A stretch of 64,000 nt of DNA from Candidatus Kapaibacterium thiocyanatum (GTDB lineage: Bacteria; Bacteroidota; Ignavibacteria; Kapaibacteriales; Kapaibacteriaceae). The position numbers were made by a program, and so were the translations under genes. The notes under the pieces were generated by a model. That model ran no database searches, was not told where the DNA came from, and saw only the letters and a list, made by a program, of their open reading frames with translations. This document shows, piece by piece, positions 43,372 through 52,219 of the stretch; positions within the stretch are counted from its first letter, which is position 1; every line of letters starts with the position of its first letter. The stretch spans positions 372,001-436,000 of the forward strand of contig MKVH01000024.1 in NCBI GenBank assembly GCA_001899175.1, read 5' to 3'.

Positions 43372-43700
43372 CTAGGCAAGTTTCATGATCCGCAGGTCAT
43401 GGCGCTCGTACGGCGTCATGACCTGCAATACGTATGTACCGGAACCCAGGGCCGATGTCTCCATGAGGAAGGGGGAGGCCGACCTACCCGTCATTCGAGC
43501 TACGACCCGACCGCAATATCGACCATGAAGAAGTCGACGACTTCGTCGCGGGACGTTCCGATGGTACCGTTACGATCGTCATGCCACGGTAGCGGGTGAA
43601 CGGCGATGCTGTTGACGATGCCGGAAATGGACTGCTCCCCGGCATGGACCGTAGCGATCGTAGCCAGAACGATGATCCAGACGGATGCGAAATGTGCCAT
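43372..43700 (-). pseudogene. Frameshifted mini-protein: signal peptide plus T9SS sorting domain only
   Basis: The ATG at 43700 has GGGAG seven bases upstream and begins a signal peptide (MAHFASVWIIVLATIATVHA). The frame then reads ISGIVNSIAVHPLPW ... VVDFFMVDIA and stops at TAG 43502-43500. In the next frame, from 43512 down to TAG 43374-43372, the sequence continues GRVVARMTGRSASPF, TSALGSGTYVLQVMT and DLRIMKLA, the second half of a type A T9SS sorting domain. Adding one base at about 43512 joins them as ...VDIA-GRVVAR... into a 109-residue protein. It would consist of a signal peptide and a sorting domain with almost no cargo. Whether the missing base is a sequencing error, a true mutation or programmed slippage cannot be told here. 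It lies 86 bases downstream of prfC. Confidence 0.72.
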
Positions 43701-43785
43701 TGCTGGTCTCCCGTACGCGATGCGGATCCGCGACGACAACAATGCAACGTGCCGTCAGGTTACAGCCGTCTCCTATGCACGCGCG

Positions 43786-45348
43786 TCAGGCGTCGGGCTT
43801 CTCGTTCAGTATCAGGTCCTTGGTCCGTTCCAGTGCGTAGTTGATTTCCCATTCGTTCTTGAAGACGGCGACGGGGCGTTGCTGATCGTCGAAGATGATG
43901 GGAACGGCAGTGGCGGGACGTACCTCGCTGCCCAGCCATCGGGTGCGCGTATAGGGCAGACGTTCGAGCTTGACCTTCTCGTTGTATTCGTTCTCCATGC
44001 GCCATGCGAACAGTTCGAGCTGGAGCTCGCCCACGGCCGCTACGAGGGGAACGGGATTGCCGTCGGACTCCGTGAAGATCTGCACCACACCTTCTTCCGC
44101 CAACTGGTCGATACCCTTGCGGAAGGACTTGCTGAAGGAGCCCATGGCCGGGAAGACCTTGGCATAGATTTCGGGTGCGAAGCGCGGGAAGTTCGGAATC
44201 GTGGCATCGCTCTTCGTCGTGATCGTATCGCCTACGCGGAAGAGTCCGGGATTCGTGAGGCCGATGACGTCGCCCGGGAACGCTTCGTCGATGATCTCGC
44301 GGTCCCGGCCGAAGATCTGGAACGGATAGTTGAGCTTCGTCTCCTTGCCGCTGCGCGGATGGAAGGCCGTCATGCCACGTTCGAAACGGCCGCTCACGAT
44401 GCGGACGAAGGAAATGCGGTCCCGGTGTGCCTTGTTCATGTTGGCCTGGACCTTGTAGACGAAGCCGGTGAATTCGGACGATTCGGGTTTGACGGATCCC
44501 GTCGACATGTCGAAGGCCTGCGGCGCCGGAGCGAGTTGCAGGAGCTGCTGCAGGAAGTGCTCCAGGCCGAAGTTCGTGATGGCCGAGCCCCAGTATACCG
44601 GCGTGCAGCGCTCGTGGAGATATTCGTCACGGTCGAAGGCGGGAATGACGTGGTCGACGAATTCCAGGTCCTCCAGCAGCTTGTCGTGCATCATAGGTCC
44701 GAGGGACGACCGCAGGTGTTCGCTGCGGATGTCGCCTACCTTCATCGGAGCCTTGTACTTGTTGCCTACCGTACGCTCGAACTCGTAGAACTGCTCCGCA
44801 TCACGGTCGTAGATACCTCTGAAGTCCTGCCCGTCACCGATCGGCCAGGTGCGCGGTATGGCCGTGATACCGAGTACCTGTTCGACTTCGTCCAGCAGTT
44901 CGAGCGGATTGCGGGCCGGGCGGTCCAGCTTGTTCATGAAGGTGATGATGGGAATGCCGCGGTCGCGGCAGACCTTGAAGAGCTTGATGGTCTGTTCCTG
45001 CACGCCACGGCCTGCGTCGAGAAGCATGATGGCCGAGTCCACGGCCATGAGCGTCCGATACGTATCCTCGGAGAAGTCCTGGTGACCCGGAGTGTCGAGG
45101 ATGTTCAGGAGGTGACCGTCGTATTCGACGCGCATGGCGCTCGACGAAACGGAGATACCGCGCTGCTGTTCGATCTCCATCCAGTCCGACGTCGTGGACG
45201 AGTGCTTGCCACCGGTCACGGCGCCGGCCTGGTGGATGGCCCCGGAATAGAGCAGCAGCTTCTCCGTCAGCGTCGTCTTGCCGGCGTCGGGGTGGGAGAT
45301 GATGGCCACGGTACGGCGGCGGCCTATTTCCTGTATGATGTCTGACAT
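43786..45348 (-). CDS. prfC: Peptide chain release factor 3
   Basis: A 520-residue translational GTPase (E. coli RF3 529) that recycles RF1/RF2 after termination. The G1 loop is SHPDAGKTT at 19-27, followed by GGKHSSTTSDWMEIEQQRGISVSSSAM, the G3 block DTPGHQDFSEDTYRTL, NKLDRP and the RF3-specific middle and C-terminal domains (VYWGSAITNFGLEHFL, VFPAMGSFSKSFRKGIDQL, AVGELQLELFAWRMENEY). The start is the ATG before SDIIQEIGRRR. The frame stays open upstream without matching the family. Confidence 0.96.
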   Translation of the reverse strand: MSDIIQEIGRRRTVAIISHPDAGKTTLTEKLLLYSGAIHQAGAVTGGKHSSTTSDWMEIEQQRGISVSSSAMRVEYDGHLLNILDTPGHQDFSEDTYRTLMAVDSAIMLLDAGRGVQEQTIKLFKVCRDRGIPIITFMNKLDRPARNPLELLDEVEQVLGITAIPRTWPIGDGQDFRGIYDRDAEQFYEFERTVGNKYKAPMKVGDIRSEHLRSSLGPMMHDKLLEDLEFVDHVIPAFDRDEYLHERCTPVYWGSAITNFGLEHFLQQLLQLAPAPQAFDMSTGSVKPESSEFTGFVYKVQANMNKAHRDRISFVRIVSGRFERGMTAFHPRSGKETKLNYPFQIFGRDREIIDEAFPGDVIGLTNPGLFRVGDTITTKSDATIPNFPRFAPEIYAKVFPAMGSFSKSFRKGIDQLAEEGVVQIFTESDGNPVPLVAAVGELQLELFAWRMENEYNEKVKLERLPYTRTRWLGSEVRPATAVPIIFDDQQRPVAVFKNEWEINYALERTKDLILNEKPDA

Positions 45349-45373
45349 GGATCTTCGCGATTCATTGGGAAGC

Positions 45374-45409
45374 CACAAAAATACGAGAGCCGACGCGAGG
45401 TCGGCTCTC
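45374..45409 (-). terminator. Rho-independent terminator after the 45.4-51.3 kb operon
   Basis: A ten-base stem GAGAGCCGAC/GTCGGCTCTC around a five-base loop (45385-45409) is followed on the minus strand by GTATTTTTGTGG. It lies 37 bases past the stop of the outer-membrane barrel gene and 26 bases upstream of prfC, so it ends the secreted-protein operon. Confidence 0.85.
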
Positions 45410-45446
45410 CGGGTCGTCATTAGAAGATGACTGGTCCTGAATGGGA

Positions 45447-46292
45447 TCAGCGTCCAGGCCTCAGCGGATCGCTGTTCCCCGGAGTCGTCATGATCGTGTA
45501 GAGTACGCTGATACCCGCACGGAAGGCCGAGACGCTCCACGGGACGTTCTTCGCGACGTCCGTGAACATCGGCGCATAGGTGACCTCCGGGACGAGGGCC
45601 AGCGTGCCCATGGCGTTCAGCGACATCCAGTAGCGTGCGCCCACGACGATGCCGAACTGCAGGGCGTTGACGTCCTTGACGTCGCCCGACGACGCATTGA
45701 ACGTACTGCCGCCCGTGCCGTAGTCATAGGGCAGCGTGGGGTCGGCCAGCTCTTCCTTCTGGTCGTAGGTCACGCCCGTCAGCGTACCGAGCCGCAGACC
45801 ACCCATGAGGCCGAACCTGGAATTGATGCGGTACTCCACGGCCGGTTCGAGCATGAGGGCCGTCATGGACGTGACGAGCGTATGTCGTAGCGCCGTGGTC
45901 ACGGCCTGGGAGCCGACGCGGACCGTCGTGGCCTCGTCCTTCCGCATCGTCGCACCCGACGGTGCGAACGAGAGGCGGGCGAGGATGGAGAGGTTCGTTC
46001 CGACGGGAAGTCCACCTTCGATGCCGAAGGCGATACCCGCTTTCGACGTTCCGTCGTAACCGGAGCAGCACGTCGGTGCCTGGGGCAGCGTCATGTTGCT
46101 CGCCGAATGCATGGAGAGCTGGAGGCCGCCGCCGACTCCGAGCCACAGCAACGGTGTGGCGGGTGCGTACGAGACGGGTTCCGGTTCGGGATCGGTCGGC
46201 CGGGCCGACATCGCCTCCTGTGCATGGAGCGTCGTCATCGGGAGAAGAAGCGCCACGCACGCCGTCATGATGGTCGTGATGAATGTCTGCAT
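45447..46292 (-). CDS. Outer-membrane beta-barrel protein
   Basis: A 281-residue exported protein with a signal peptide ending near TTLHAQ and a short acidic/Pro linker (RPTDPEPEPVSY). Amphipathic strands then alternate with turns (LLWLGVGGGLQLSMH, AGIAFGIEGGLPVGTNLSILARLSF, LEPAVEYRINSRFGLMGGLRLG, LQFGIVVGARYW, ALVPEVTYAPM, VSAFRAGISVLYTI). This is the pattern of PorT/OMP_b-brl barrels common in Bacteroidota. A CC pair near residue 75 is unusual. It begins ten bases after the 1659-residue T9SS protein gene and is surely cotranscribed with it. Function unknown. Confidence 0.72.
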   Translation of the reverse strand: MQTFITTIMTACVALLLPMTTLHAQEAMSARPTDPEPEPVSYAPATPLLWLGVGGGLQLSMHSASNMTLPQAPTCCSGYDGTSKAGIAFGIEGGLPVGTNLSILARLSFAPSGATMRKDEATTVRVGSQAVTTALRHTLVTSMTALMLEPAVEYRINSRFGLMGGLRLGTLTGVTYDQKEELADPTLPYDYGTGGSTFNASSGDVKDVNALQFGIVVGARYWMSLNAMGTLALVPEVTYAPMFTDVAKNVPWSVSAFRAGISVLYTIMTTPGNSDPLRPGR

Positions 46293-46302
46293 GGTTCGCT
46301 CC

Positions 46303-49300
46303 TTAGCGGGTGATGAGTACGGGCATCGAGAACATCGTGCCGTGTGCCGTGATGGTGAGGACGTACGTACCAGCCGCGATGCTTTTCACGTCGACGAGTG
46401 TATGGCCGGTTCCCGATGCATCGGGTTGGAACGTTCCCGCCGCCACTTCGCGGCCGATGGACGAATGCATGGTCCACATGGCCCCTTCCTTACCGAGCCC
46501 TTCGAGATCGATCGTCATCTCGTCCGCAGCAGGCACGGGATGGATGCCGATGCGCAGGCCGTTCGCCTTCGGAACGAGATAACGTCCACCATCGACCGGA
46601 CAGATGTCCGTGATCGTGACATGCCCATCGACGAGTGTCATGGTCGCATCGGGAGCATCGGACCAGGTGAATCCGACCAGCTTCACATCGGAGTGACTGG
46701 TATTGCCCAGCACTGCGGTGAAGTCGAGTTCCGTGAGTGTTCCCGTCGTATCGGTCGTCGTTCCGGTAAGCGTGATGGTACATGGTCCCGCCTGGCCTGC
46801 CGTGAAACAGTCCGGCGTCGTTCCCGAACCGACGAGAATGGCCGGATCGTAGGCGATGTCGGCCGACCATGCCTTGTTCGCGAGAGCGGAAAGGCCGGTG
46901 GACGAGACGAGTCGTATCGGCAGGCGGAAGCGTTGCCCCGTCGTTACGGCGACGGTGTCGACGACGATGGTGCCGCCGATGCTGACCGGTACGTCGTCCG
47001 AGCATCGTGCGGTGATGACCGTCTTCGTCGCCGAGGCGCACTCCGGTGCGGTGGCGGAGGCGAAGTCCGCACGGATCGTATCGGAAACGTCGGTACGTCC
47101 ATCGCACACCGTCCGGTAATCGATGTCGATGACGGCGCCGGGTGCCAGCGTAGCGGGTAGTGCCGGGCGCGTGGCCGTGATGGTCGTCGTGGCGGGTGAC
47201 GTCAGCACGACGCCGATCGGGGCCGTTCCGTCGTTCGTGAATCGCACGGTTCCGGATGTCGTCTGTGCGATCGTTCCCGCATTGACGACCGGTGTCTCGG
47301 CTCTGAGCGATGGTGTGGTTGCGGAACCCTTCACGACGATGACATGGCGAATGTCGCATGGCTGAAGGACGATGACGATACTGTCGAGATACGCGCCGGT
47401 ACGCGTCGGGCGCCATGTCACGGCAAATGCTACCCGTGTGTCGGGCGGGAACTGCATCCCCTCGGTCAATGTCGTCGTGAAGTCTGCGGGAAGCCGAAGG
47501 GAGGCGATGCTTGCAGTACCCTCGATACCGTTGATGTAGAACATGCTGTCACGCCGGACGCTGGCATCGTTGAATGGAGGACACCATGCCACTTCGCCGA
47601 AATCGAGGATATATGGTGCGGACAGTACCATCCCCTGTTTCGTGATGGTACCTTTCACTGCGATCGTCTGATCACATGGCCGGACCTTGAACGTGAACGT
47701 TTCGGATGTCTGGCCCTCCAACGCAGGTCGGGCTTCGATGCGCACCTGCGCCGAGTTCCGGGCGGGAATGGTGATCGGGCCTGATGGACTGACCGCCCAC
47801 CAGCCATTGGGCTGGGGGCTGAGTTCGACCGTGACGGGAACGTCCGAATCGTTGAAGAGCGTGAGCGTCGTATCCCTCGTGGTCTCGCATCCCTTGAGCT
47901 CGGGCATGACGAACGACGACGGCTCGATACGTACCGCGACGTTTGCGCGCGTCGCATTCAGGTTGACGCGCAGCGTATCGCGGCATGCTCCGGCTTGGAA
48001 TGCGAGGCGGACGACGTCGTTGAAGGTGCCGTTCGCCGTCGGCGTGTAGCGGATACGTACCGCGAGCGTCTCTCCGGCTGCGAGCGTCGTCGGTGTCGTA
48101 GGTTCGATGACATTGAACGGTGCGGCGACGAGGCCGGGTTCGACCGTCATCGTTCCTGTACTTCCGTTACGGATGATGACGACGGTGTCGCGTACGACGG
48201 TCTCGCAGGACGTGCTCGATCCGAAACCGATGGAGCCGGGCTGTACCGTAGCGGTGAGGGACTGTCGTGTACCCCTGTACGGAACGGCGAGTGACCACGA
48301 GCATGGCGTTCCGACGAGACGGAACGTGCCCGTCGTCGTACCCGTCGCGGCAGGGGAGAAGCGCACGCGGATCGTCGTCGAGCCCGATGCGGGAATCGTG
48401 ATGGCGGGCGACAGCGACGTGAGGAGGCTGACGTCGGCCTTGTCCGCGATGAAGTTCGTCAATGCGATCTCGTAGAGCATGGGATTGGTGATCGTCACCG
48501 TCGTATCGCGGTAGGATGCGCAGGCTTCCACAGCGCCGAAGTCGACGGATGCCGGACTGAACGTCGGTCTCGGATCGACGATGGAGACGGCGACGGTGTC
48601 CCGTGCGGTGCATCCAGCCGCATCGGTGACCAGCACTTCGTAGCGCGATGCCGTCGGCGGATAGACCTTCGGCGATGGAATCGTATCCGAGTCGATGTAG
48701 TCGGGTCCGCTCTCGATCCTGTTCCACTTGTAGCGATACGGGGCGGTGCCTCCGCTCGCGTCGGCGGTGAGGACGATCATGGAATCGCGGCAGCCGCTGA
48801 CGTCGTTTCCGGCGCGGACGACTGGCCGGGGATTCCTCGTGATCACGATGGTGTCGCGATAGCGGCAGCCCTGCTGCGTACGGCACATCACGATGTACGA
48901 ACCCGTATCCGAGACGGTGATGGTGCGCGTGGTGTCGCCCGTAGACCAGCGATACTGCGCGAAGCCCGTCGGTGCGAGCAGTTGTCGCGCTTCGTTTGCA
49001 CAGAGCACGGCAGGACCATTGGAGACGATGTCGATGACGGAGTCACGGCAATCCGACAGATAGCCGACGAAGGCATTGTAGCGGAGTGTGTCCTGCTGGA
49101 TGTGGGCGGAATCCTGATAGGCGCCTGGCGTTACGGGCATGCGGAACGTACGGGTGAGCGTACCCATGACGATGTAGGCATCGGCATCGCAGGCGATGGC
49201 GTCACCGAAGTCATCGCCGAAGTCCGTGTTCATGGTAGCGGGAACGGCGGGAGGAACCGGATGCTGCGGGTCGCCGCAGAAGTAGGATGCATAGAGACGT

Positions 49301-51282
49301 GTCGTGCCTGCGGGATTCAATTTCACGATGTAGCTGTCCGAGCCGCTTTCCGTGGAAGGCTGCGTACGGAATGCATCGGGCGTCGTGGGGAGGTTGCTTT
49401 CGAAACCCGTGAACCCGCTCAGCCATATGTTGTTCGACCGGTCGACGGCGACGCTCTTCATGCCGTCCATCTTGTTCCCGCCGATATAGGAGAGGAACTG
49501 GACGTTGCCCAGACCGTTGTACTTGGCCACGAAGCCATCGAGGAACGAACCGCCATAGGCAGGCTGGATGGCGTTGGCGACGGGAAGATTCTGGCTGGCG
49601 GTCTGGCCTGCGACGATGACGTTGCCGATGCCGTCGGCAGCGATGCCGTTCACCTGATCCACCTTGTCGCCGCCGATCACCGTCACGAACAACCGCTGAC
49701 CGGTCGGAGAGAATTTCAGGATGACACCGTCGATGTCGCCTCTCAGCGCCGTACCGTCCGTCGTGGGGAAGGGGGCACTCACACCGAGATCTTCCACATT
49801 GCCGGCGACCAGGACGTTGCCTTGGGGGTCGTAGGCGACGCCCTGTGCGAAGTCGTCGTTGCCGCTGCCGTAGAAGGTCAGCCAGTCGTTCGTCCAACGG
49901 TCCGTCGAGTTGACGCGTGGCTTGACCTGGCAGATGAACATCTCCGTCTGATTGTAGTTGTTCAGCGGATTGAAGAGATAGGGCGTTCCGTACAGACCGC
50001 CGAGTTTCGGACTTCGTGTATAGCCGCAGATGGCGATGCGATCCTTGCGGATGGCGATACCCGTCGCGACATCTGCACCACGACCGTAGATGAGCCAGCT
50101 GTCGTTCCAGCTACCGTCGGGATTCAGCTTGACGATGAGCGCTTCGGGCGAAGGGTCGACGGAATCGGGATCGCCATATGCGCCACTGCCCTGCAGGACG
50201 CCTCCGTTACGGTAGGGCAGGTTGCCGCTGCTCGTCGTACCGCAGAGCCAGATGCAATTCTTCGCATCGGTCTTCACGTCGAAGAAGATGTCTTCCTTGT
50301 CGCCGCCGTAGTACGTGTGCCAGACGAGATTGCCGCGGTCGTCGAACTTCGTCGCGAATCCGTCGTTCCCGCCCTTGATCCTGTTCTGGATGACACCCGT
50401 CGAACGTGGCAGGTTGGCCACCGGTGTGGTACCGGCGAGGATGACGTTGCCATCGCCGTCGAACGCCACCTTCGCGTTGTAGAAATCTCCCGCACCGCCG
50501 TAGTAGGTGGCCCAGACGCGCTGGGGGTCGATGACGAGAACGTCGTTCCCGCTATAGTCTCCGAGAGCGAAGCGAACCGCTGCGCCGTCGACATCGTACC
50601 GTGCCCTCACGGATGTCCGCACGGCCGACGTGGCGGATGGAATCGTATAGCAGACCGGTGCATCCTCGGATAACGTACCGAGGCCGGTCGACGCTTCGAG
50701 GCGGCCGGTCGACGTGACTTTCAGCCTGTCCACGCCGTCGTACCGCATGACGATGCGTCCCGGGTCGGCACCGGGATGGACGATGAAGTCATACTTGAGT
50801 CCTGCCGTGGTGACGTACATCCGTACGTCGATACCCGGCCATACGTCGTGATAGGTCATCGTCGTATACGAGCGCGTCGTCTGGGCGGCCGGATCGATGC
50901 TTCCTTTCAGGTAGCGCACGCTATGCGGATGGGGCGAAGCGTAGTCGACGCGGGCCATCGGATTGGCTCCGACGAAGACGATGTCCGAACGAAGGACGTC
51001 GGCTTCCGTTTCTTCGTAGGGGCGCGCAGGAAGGCGGTGCACCCGTTGCTGTACGACGTGCATCCCTTCTGGATGGATGAAGGCCGTCGTGCCGTTCCAC
51101 GTGAACGTGGCCTGCACGTGCGGTGCGGGCTCTCCGTCGCCCCAGTGTACCTGGCCGATGTTAGGGACGAAGCCTGCGGGAAGAGGACGATCCGTTCGTA
51201 CCGGCGGGCGGGTCGTAGGACCGGCCAGCATGAGGGCCGGCAACAGCAGGAAGAGAAACGTGAGAGCGTAGCATCGAACCAT
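46303..51282 (-). CDS. Giant T9SS-secreted protein: DUF7948, SBBP repeats, choice-of-anchor repeats
   Basis: A 1659-residue exported protein. Order: signal peptide (MVRCYALTFLFLLLPALMLAG); a DUF7948 region opening with FVPNIGQVHW and containing DVWPGIDVRMYVTTAGLKYDF (to about 250); about eight SBBP beta-propeller repeats to about 740 (WATYYGG, WHTYYGGDKEDIF, FLSYIGGNKMDGM type); PKD/Ig-like modules (QYRWSTGDTTRTI, APYRYKW); four or more choice-of-anchor/ASPM-like repeats (VDFGAVEACASYRDTTVTI pattern); a cohesin-like domain near 1460-1560; and a T9SS sorting domain (RIGIHPVPAADEMTIDLEG, then AAGTYVLTI). The ATG at 51282 with GGAG is preferred to a GTG seven codons upstream. Its role is probably surface or matrix, with unknown target. 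Confidence 0.9.
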   Translation of the reverse strand: MVRCYALTFLFLLLPALMLAGPTTRPPVRTDRPLPAGFVPNIGQVHWGDGEPAPHVQATFTWNGTTAFIHPEGMHVVQQRVHRLPARPYEETEADVLRSDIVFVGANPMARVDYASPHPHSVRYLKGSIDPAAQTTRSYTTMTYHDVWPGIDVRMYVTTAGLKYDFIVHPGADPGRIVMRYDGVDRLKVTSTGRLEASTGLGTLSEDAPVCYTIPSATSAVRTSVRARYDVDGAAVRFALGDYSGNDVLVIDPQRVWATYYGGAGDFYNAKVAFDGDGNVILAGTTPVANLPRSTGVIQNRIKGGNDGFATKFDDRGNLVWHTYYGGDKEDIFFDVKTDAKNCIWLCGTTSSGNLPYRNGGVLQGSGAYGDPDSVDPSPEALIVKLNPDGSWNDSWLIYGRGADVATGIAIRKDRIAICGYTRSPKLGGLYGTPYLFNPLNNYNQTEMFICQVKPRVNSTDRWTNDWLTFYGSGNDDFAQGVAYDPQGNVLVAGNVEDLGVSAPFPTTDGTALRGDIDGVILKFSPTGQRLFVTVIGGDKVDQVNGIAADGIGNVIVAGQTASQNLPVANAIQPAYGGSFLDGFVAKYNGLGNVQFLSYIGGNKMDGMKSVAVDRSNNIWLSGFTGFESNLPTTPDAFRTQPSTESGSDSYIVKLNPAGTTRLYASYFCGDPQHPVPPAVPATMNTDFGDDFGDAIACDADAYIVMGTLTRTFRMPVTPGAYQDSAHIQQDTLRYNAFVGYLSDCRDSVIDIVSNGPAVLCANEARQLLAPTGFAQYRWSTGDTTRTITVSDTGSYIVMCRTQQGCRYRDTIVITRNPRPVVRAGNDVSGCRDSMIVLTADASGGTAPYRYKWNRIESGPDYIDSDTIPSPKVYPPTASRYEVLVTDAAGCTARDTVAVSIVDPRPTFSPASVDFGAVEACASYRDTTVTITNPMLYEIALTNFIADKADVSLLTSLSPAITIPASGSTTIRVRFSPAATGTTTGTFRLVGTPCSWSLAVPYRGTRQSLTATVQPGSIGFGSSTSCETVVRDTVVIIRNGSTGTMTVEPGLVAAPFNVIEPTTPTTLAAGETLAVRIRYTPTANGTFNDVVRLAFQAGACRDTLRVNLNATRANVAVRIEPSSFVMPELKGCETTRDTTLTLFNDSDVPVTVELSPQPNGWWAVSPSGPITIPARNSAQVRIEARPALEGQTSETFTFKVRPCDQTIAVKGTITKQGMVLSAPYILDFGEVAWCPPFNDASVRRDSMFYINGIEGTASIASLRLPADFTTTLTEGMQFPPDTRVAFAVTWRPTRTGAYLDSIVIVLQPCDIRHVIVVKGSATTPSLRAETPVVNAGTIAQTTSGTVRFTNDGTAPIGVVLTSPATTTITATRPALPATLAPGAVIDIDYRTVCDGRTDVSDTIRADFASATAPECASATKTVITARCSDDVPVSIGGTIVVDTVAVTTGQRFRLPIRLVSSTGLSALANKAWSADIAYDPAILVGSGTTPDCFTAGQAGPCTITLTGTTTDTTGTLTELDFTAVLGNTSHSDVKLVGFTWSDAPDATMTLVDGHVTITDICPVDGGRYLVPKANGLRIGIHPVPAADEMTIDLEGLGKEGAMWTMHSSIGREVAAGTFQPDASGTGHTLVDVKSIAAGTYVLTITAHGTMFSMPVLITR

Positions 51283-51354
51283 GAACCTCTCCGCGATTAT
51301 CACGTGACCAAATCATAACGAAGCGTACAGAATACCAAGGACAACCGACATTCA

Positions 51355-51385
51355 CAAAGATGACGGCAACAGGGCGAGATGGAAA
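51355..51385 (-). promoter_or_regulatory. Candidate promoter of the giant T9SS protein operon
   Basis: Minus strand: TTTC (51385-51382), a 19-base spacer, then CATCTTTG (51362-51355), each one mismatch from the Bacteroidota TTTG and TAnnTTTG boxes. It lies 73 bases upstream of the ATG at 51282 in the 124-base interval shared with the divergent GldL-like gene. Confidence 0.4.
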
Positions 51386-51406
51386 ATTCCCTATCATTGA
51401 TCCGTC

Positions 51407-52219
51407 ATGACCCAACTCGAAACGTTGTCCAGCGTCCAGGGGCGCACCCTCCTCCGCGACATCTATCGCGAGCTGCGCTTCGAACGGCAGCTCAGCGCCG
51501 TTGCAACTCTCAAGATCACCTGGCAGATATGCACGACGGAGCGTGAGCTGTTCCGCCTCACGCGGCGTAACGTCGTCGTCCTCCACCCGCTCGGGCTGTG
51601 GGCAGGTACGTCGTTGTGGATGCAGGAAGTGGTGAACCGGTTCTACTACGCTCCGATCAATGCCTTCGTCTATTTCGGTGCCGCCATGCTGCTGGTGGCC
51701 GTCGGTCTGAACCGTACGCGCGTCGTCGAGACGCCGGCCCTCGTCGTTGCAGGCGTCATCCTCGAAGCACTGCTTCTCGTGGCCCTGTTCGGCGTGATGT
51801 TCTTCACCCCACCCGAAGAACCGGATGCCGGGGCGACGGGCAACGGTGGAAGTTCGTCGATGACGGACGAGCTGCTTCGCGAGCTCGGCGAGATCGGACG
51901 CGACTATGCCGCGATGGCCGTTCAGCTCGAAGCCATCTCGACGTCGCTGATGGACATCGTCGAACGTCAGGATCAGATGATCGGCTCGGTCAGGGATTCC
52001 GTGCAGTCGGCCGTCCAGGCCGTCGCACCCAATCCCGAACTCCTGATATCGATGAAGGAAACGACCCTCGCCCTCGGTCAGTTCGCCTCCAGTGTCGGAA
52101 TTCTCGCCGAACGCCTGAACGCCGTGGAACGCCAGGAAGTCGAACGCCTCGTTCGCACGGAACTGGACCGTATCCTTTCCAAGACCATCCTGCAGCGCGA
52201 TGACCGCCCGACCCCGTAA
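51407..52219 (+). CDS. GldL/PorL-like T9SS motor protein
   Basis: A 270-residue inner-membrane protein. A basic, helical N-terminal 75 residues precedes two membrane helices (about 83-101 and 108-134) and a cytoplasmic-type C-terminal coiled coil. The second helix reads VVAGVILEALLLVALFGVMFF with a buried Glu at 120, then TPPEEPD. GldL of Flavobacterium has two helices with a similar ...EAL... glutamate followed by an F-x-P-x-E region, and a coiled C-terminus. The following gene looks like GldM, the obligate partner. The extra N-terminal 75 residues are atypical. GldL and GldM form the proton-driven motor of type IX secretion and gliding. The assignment rests on topology, the Glu and context. 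Confidence 0.55.
   Translation: MTQLETLSSVQGRTLLRDIYRELRFERQLSAVATLKITWQICTTERELFRLTRRNVVVLHPLGLWAGTSLWMQEVVNRFYYAPINAFVYFGAAMLLVAVGLNRTRVVETPALVVAGVILEALLLVALFGVMFFTPPEEPDAGATGNGGSSSMTDELLRELGEIGRDYAAMAVQLEAISTSLMDIVERQDQMIGSVRDSVQSAVQAVAPNPELLISMKETTLALGQFASSVGILAERLNAVERQEVERLVRTELDRILSKTILQRDDRPTP

Noticed and set aside
48982-50673. A 563-codon open frame opposite the giant T9SS protein
   Set aside because: Repetitive Gly/Arg/Asp-rich shadow of the SBBP repeats.
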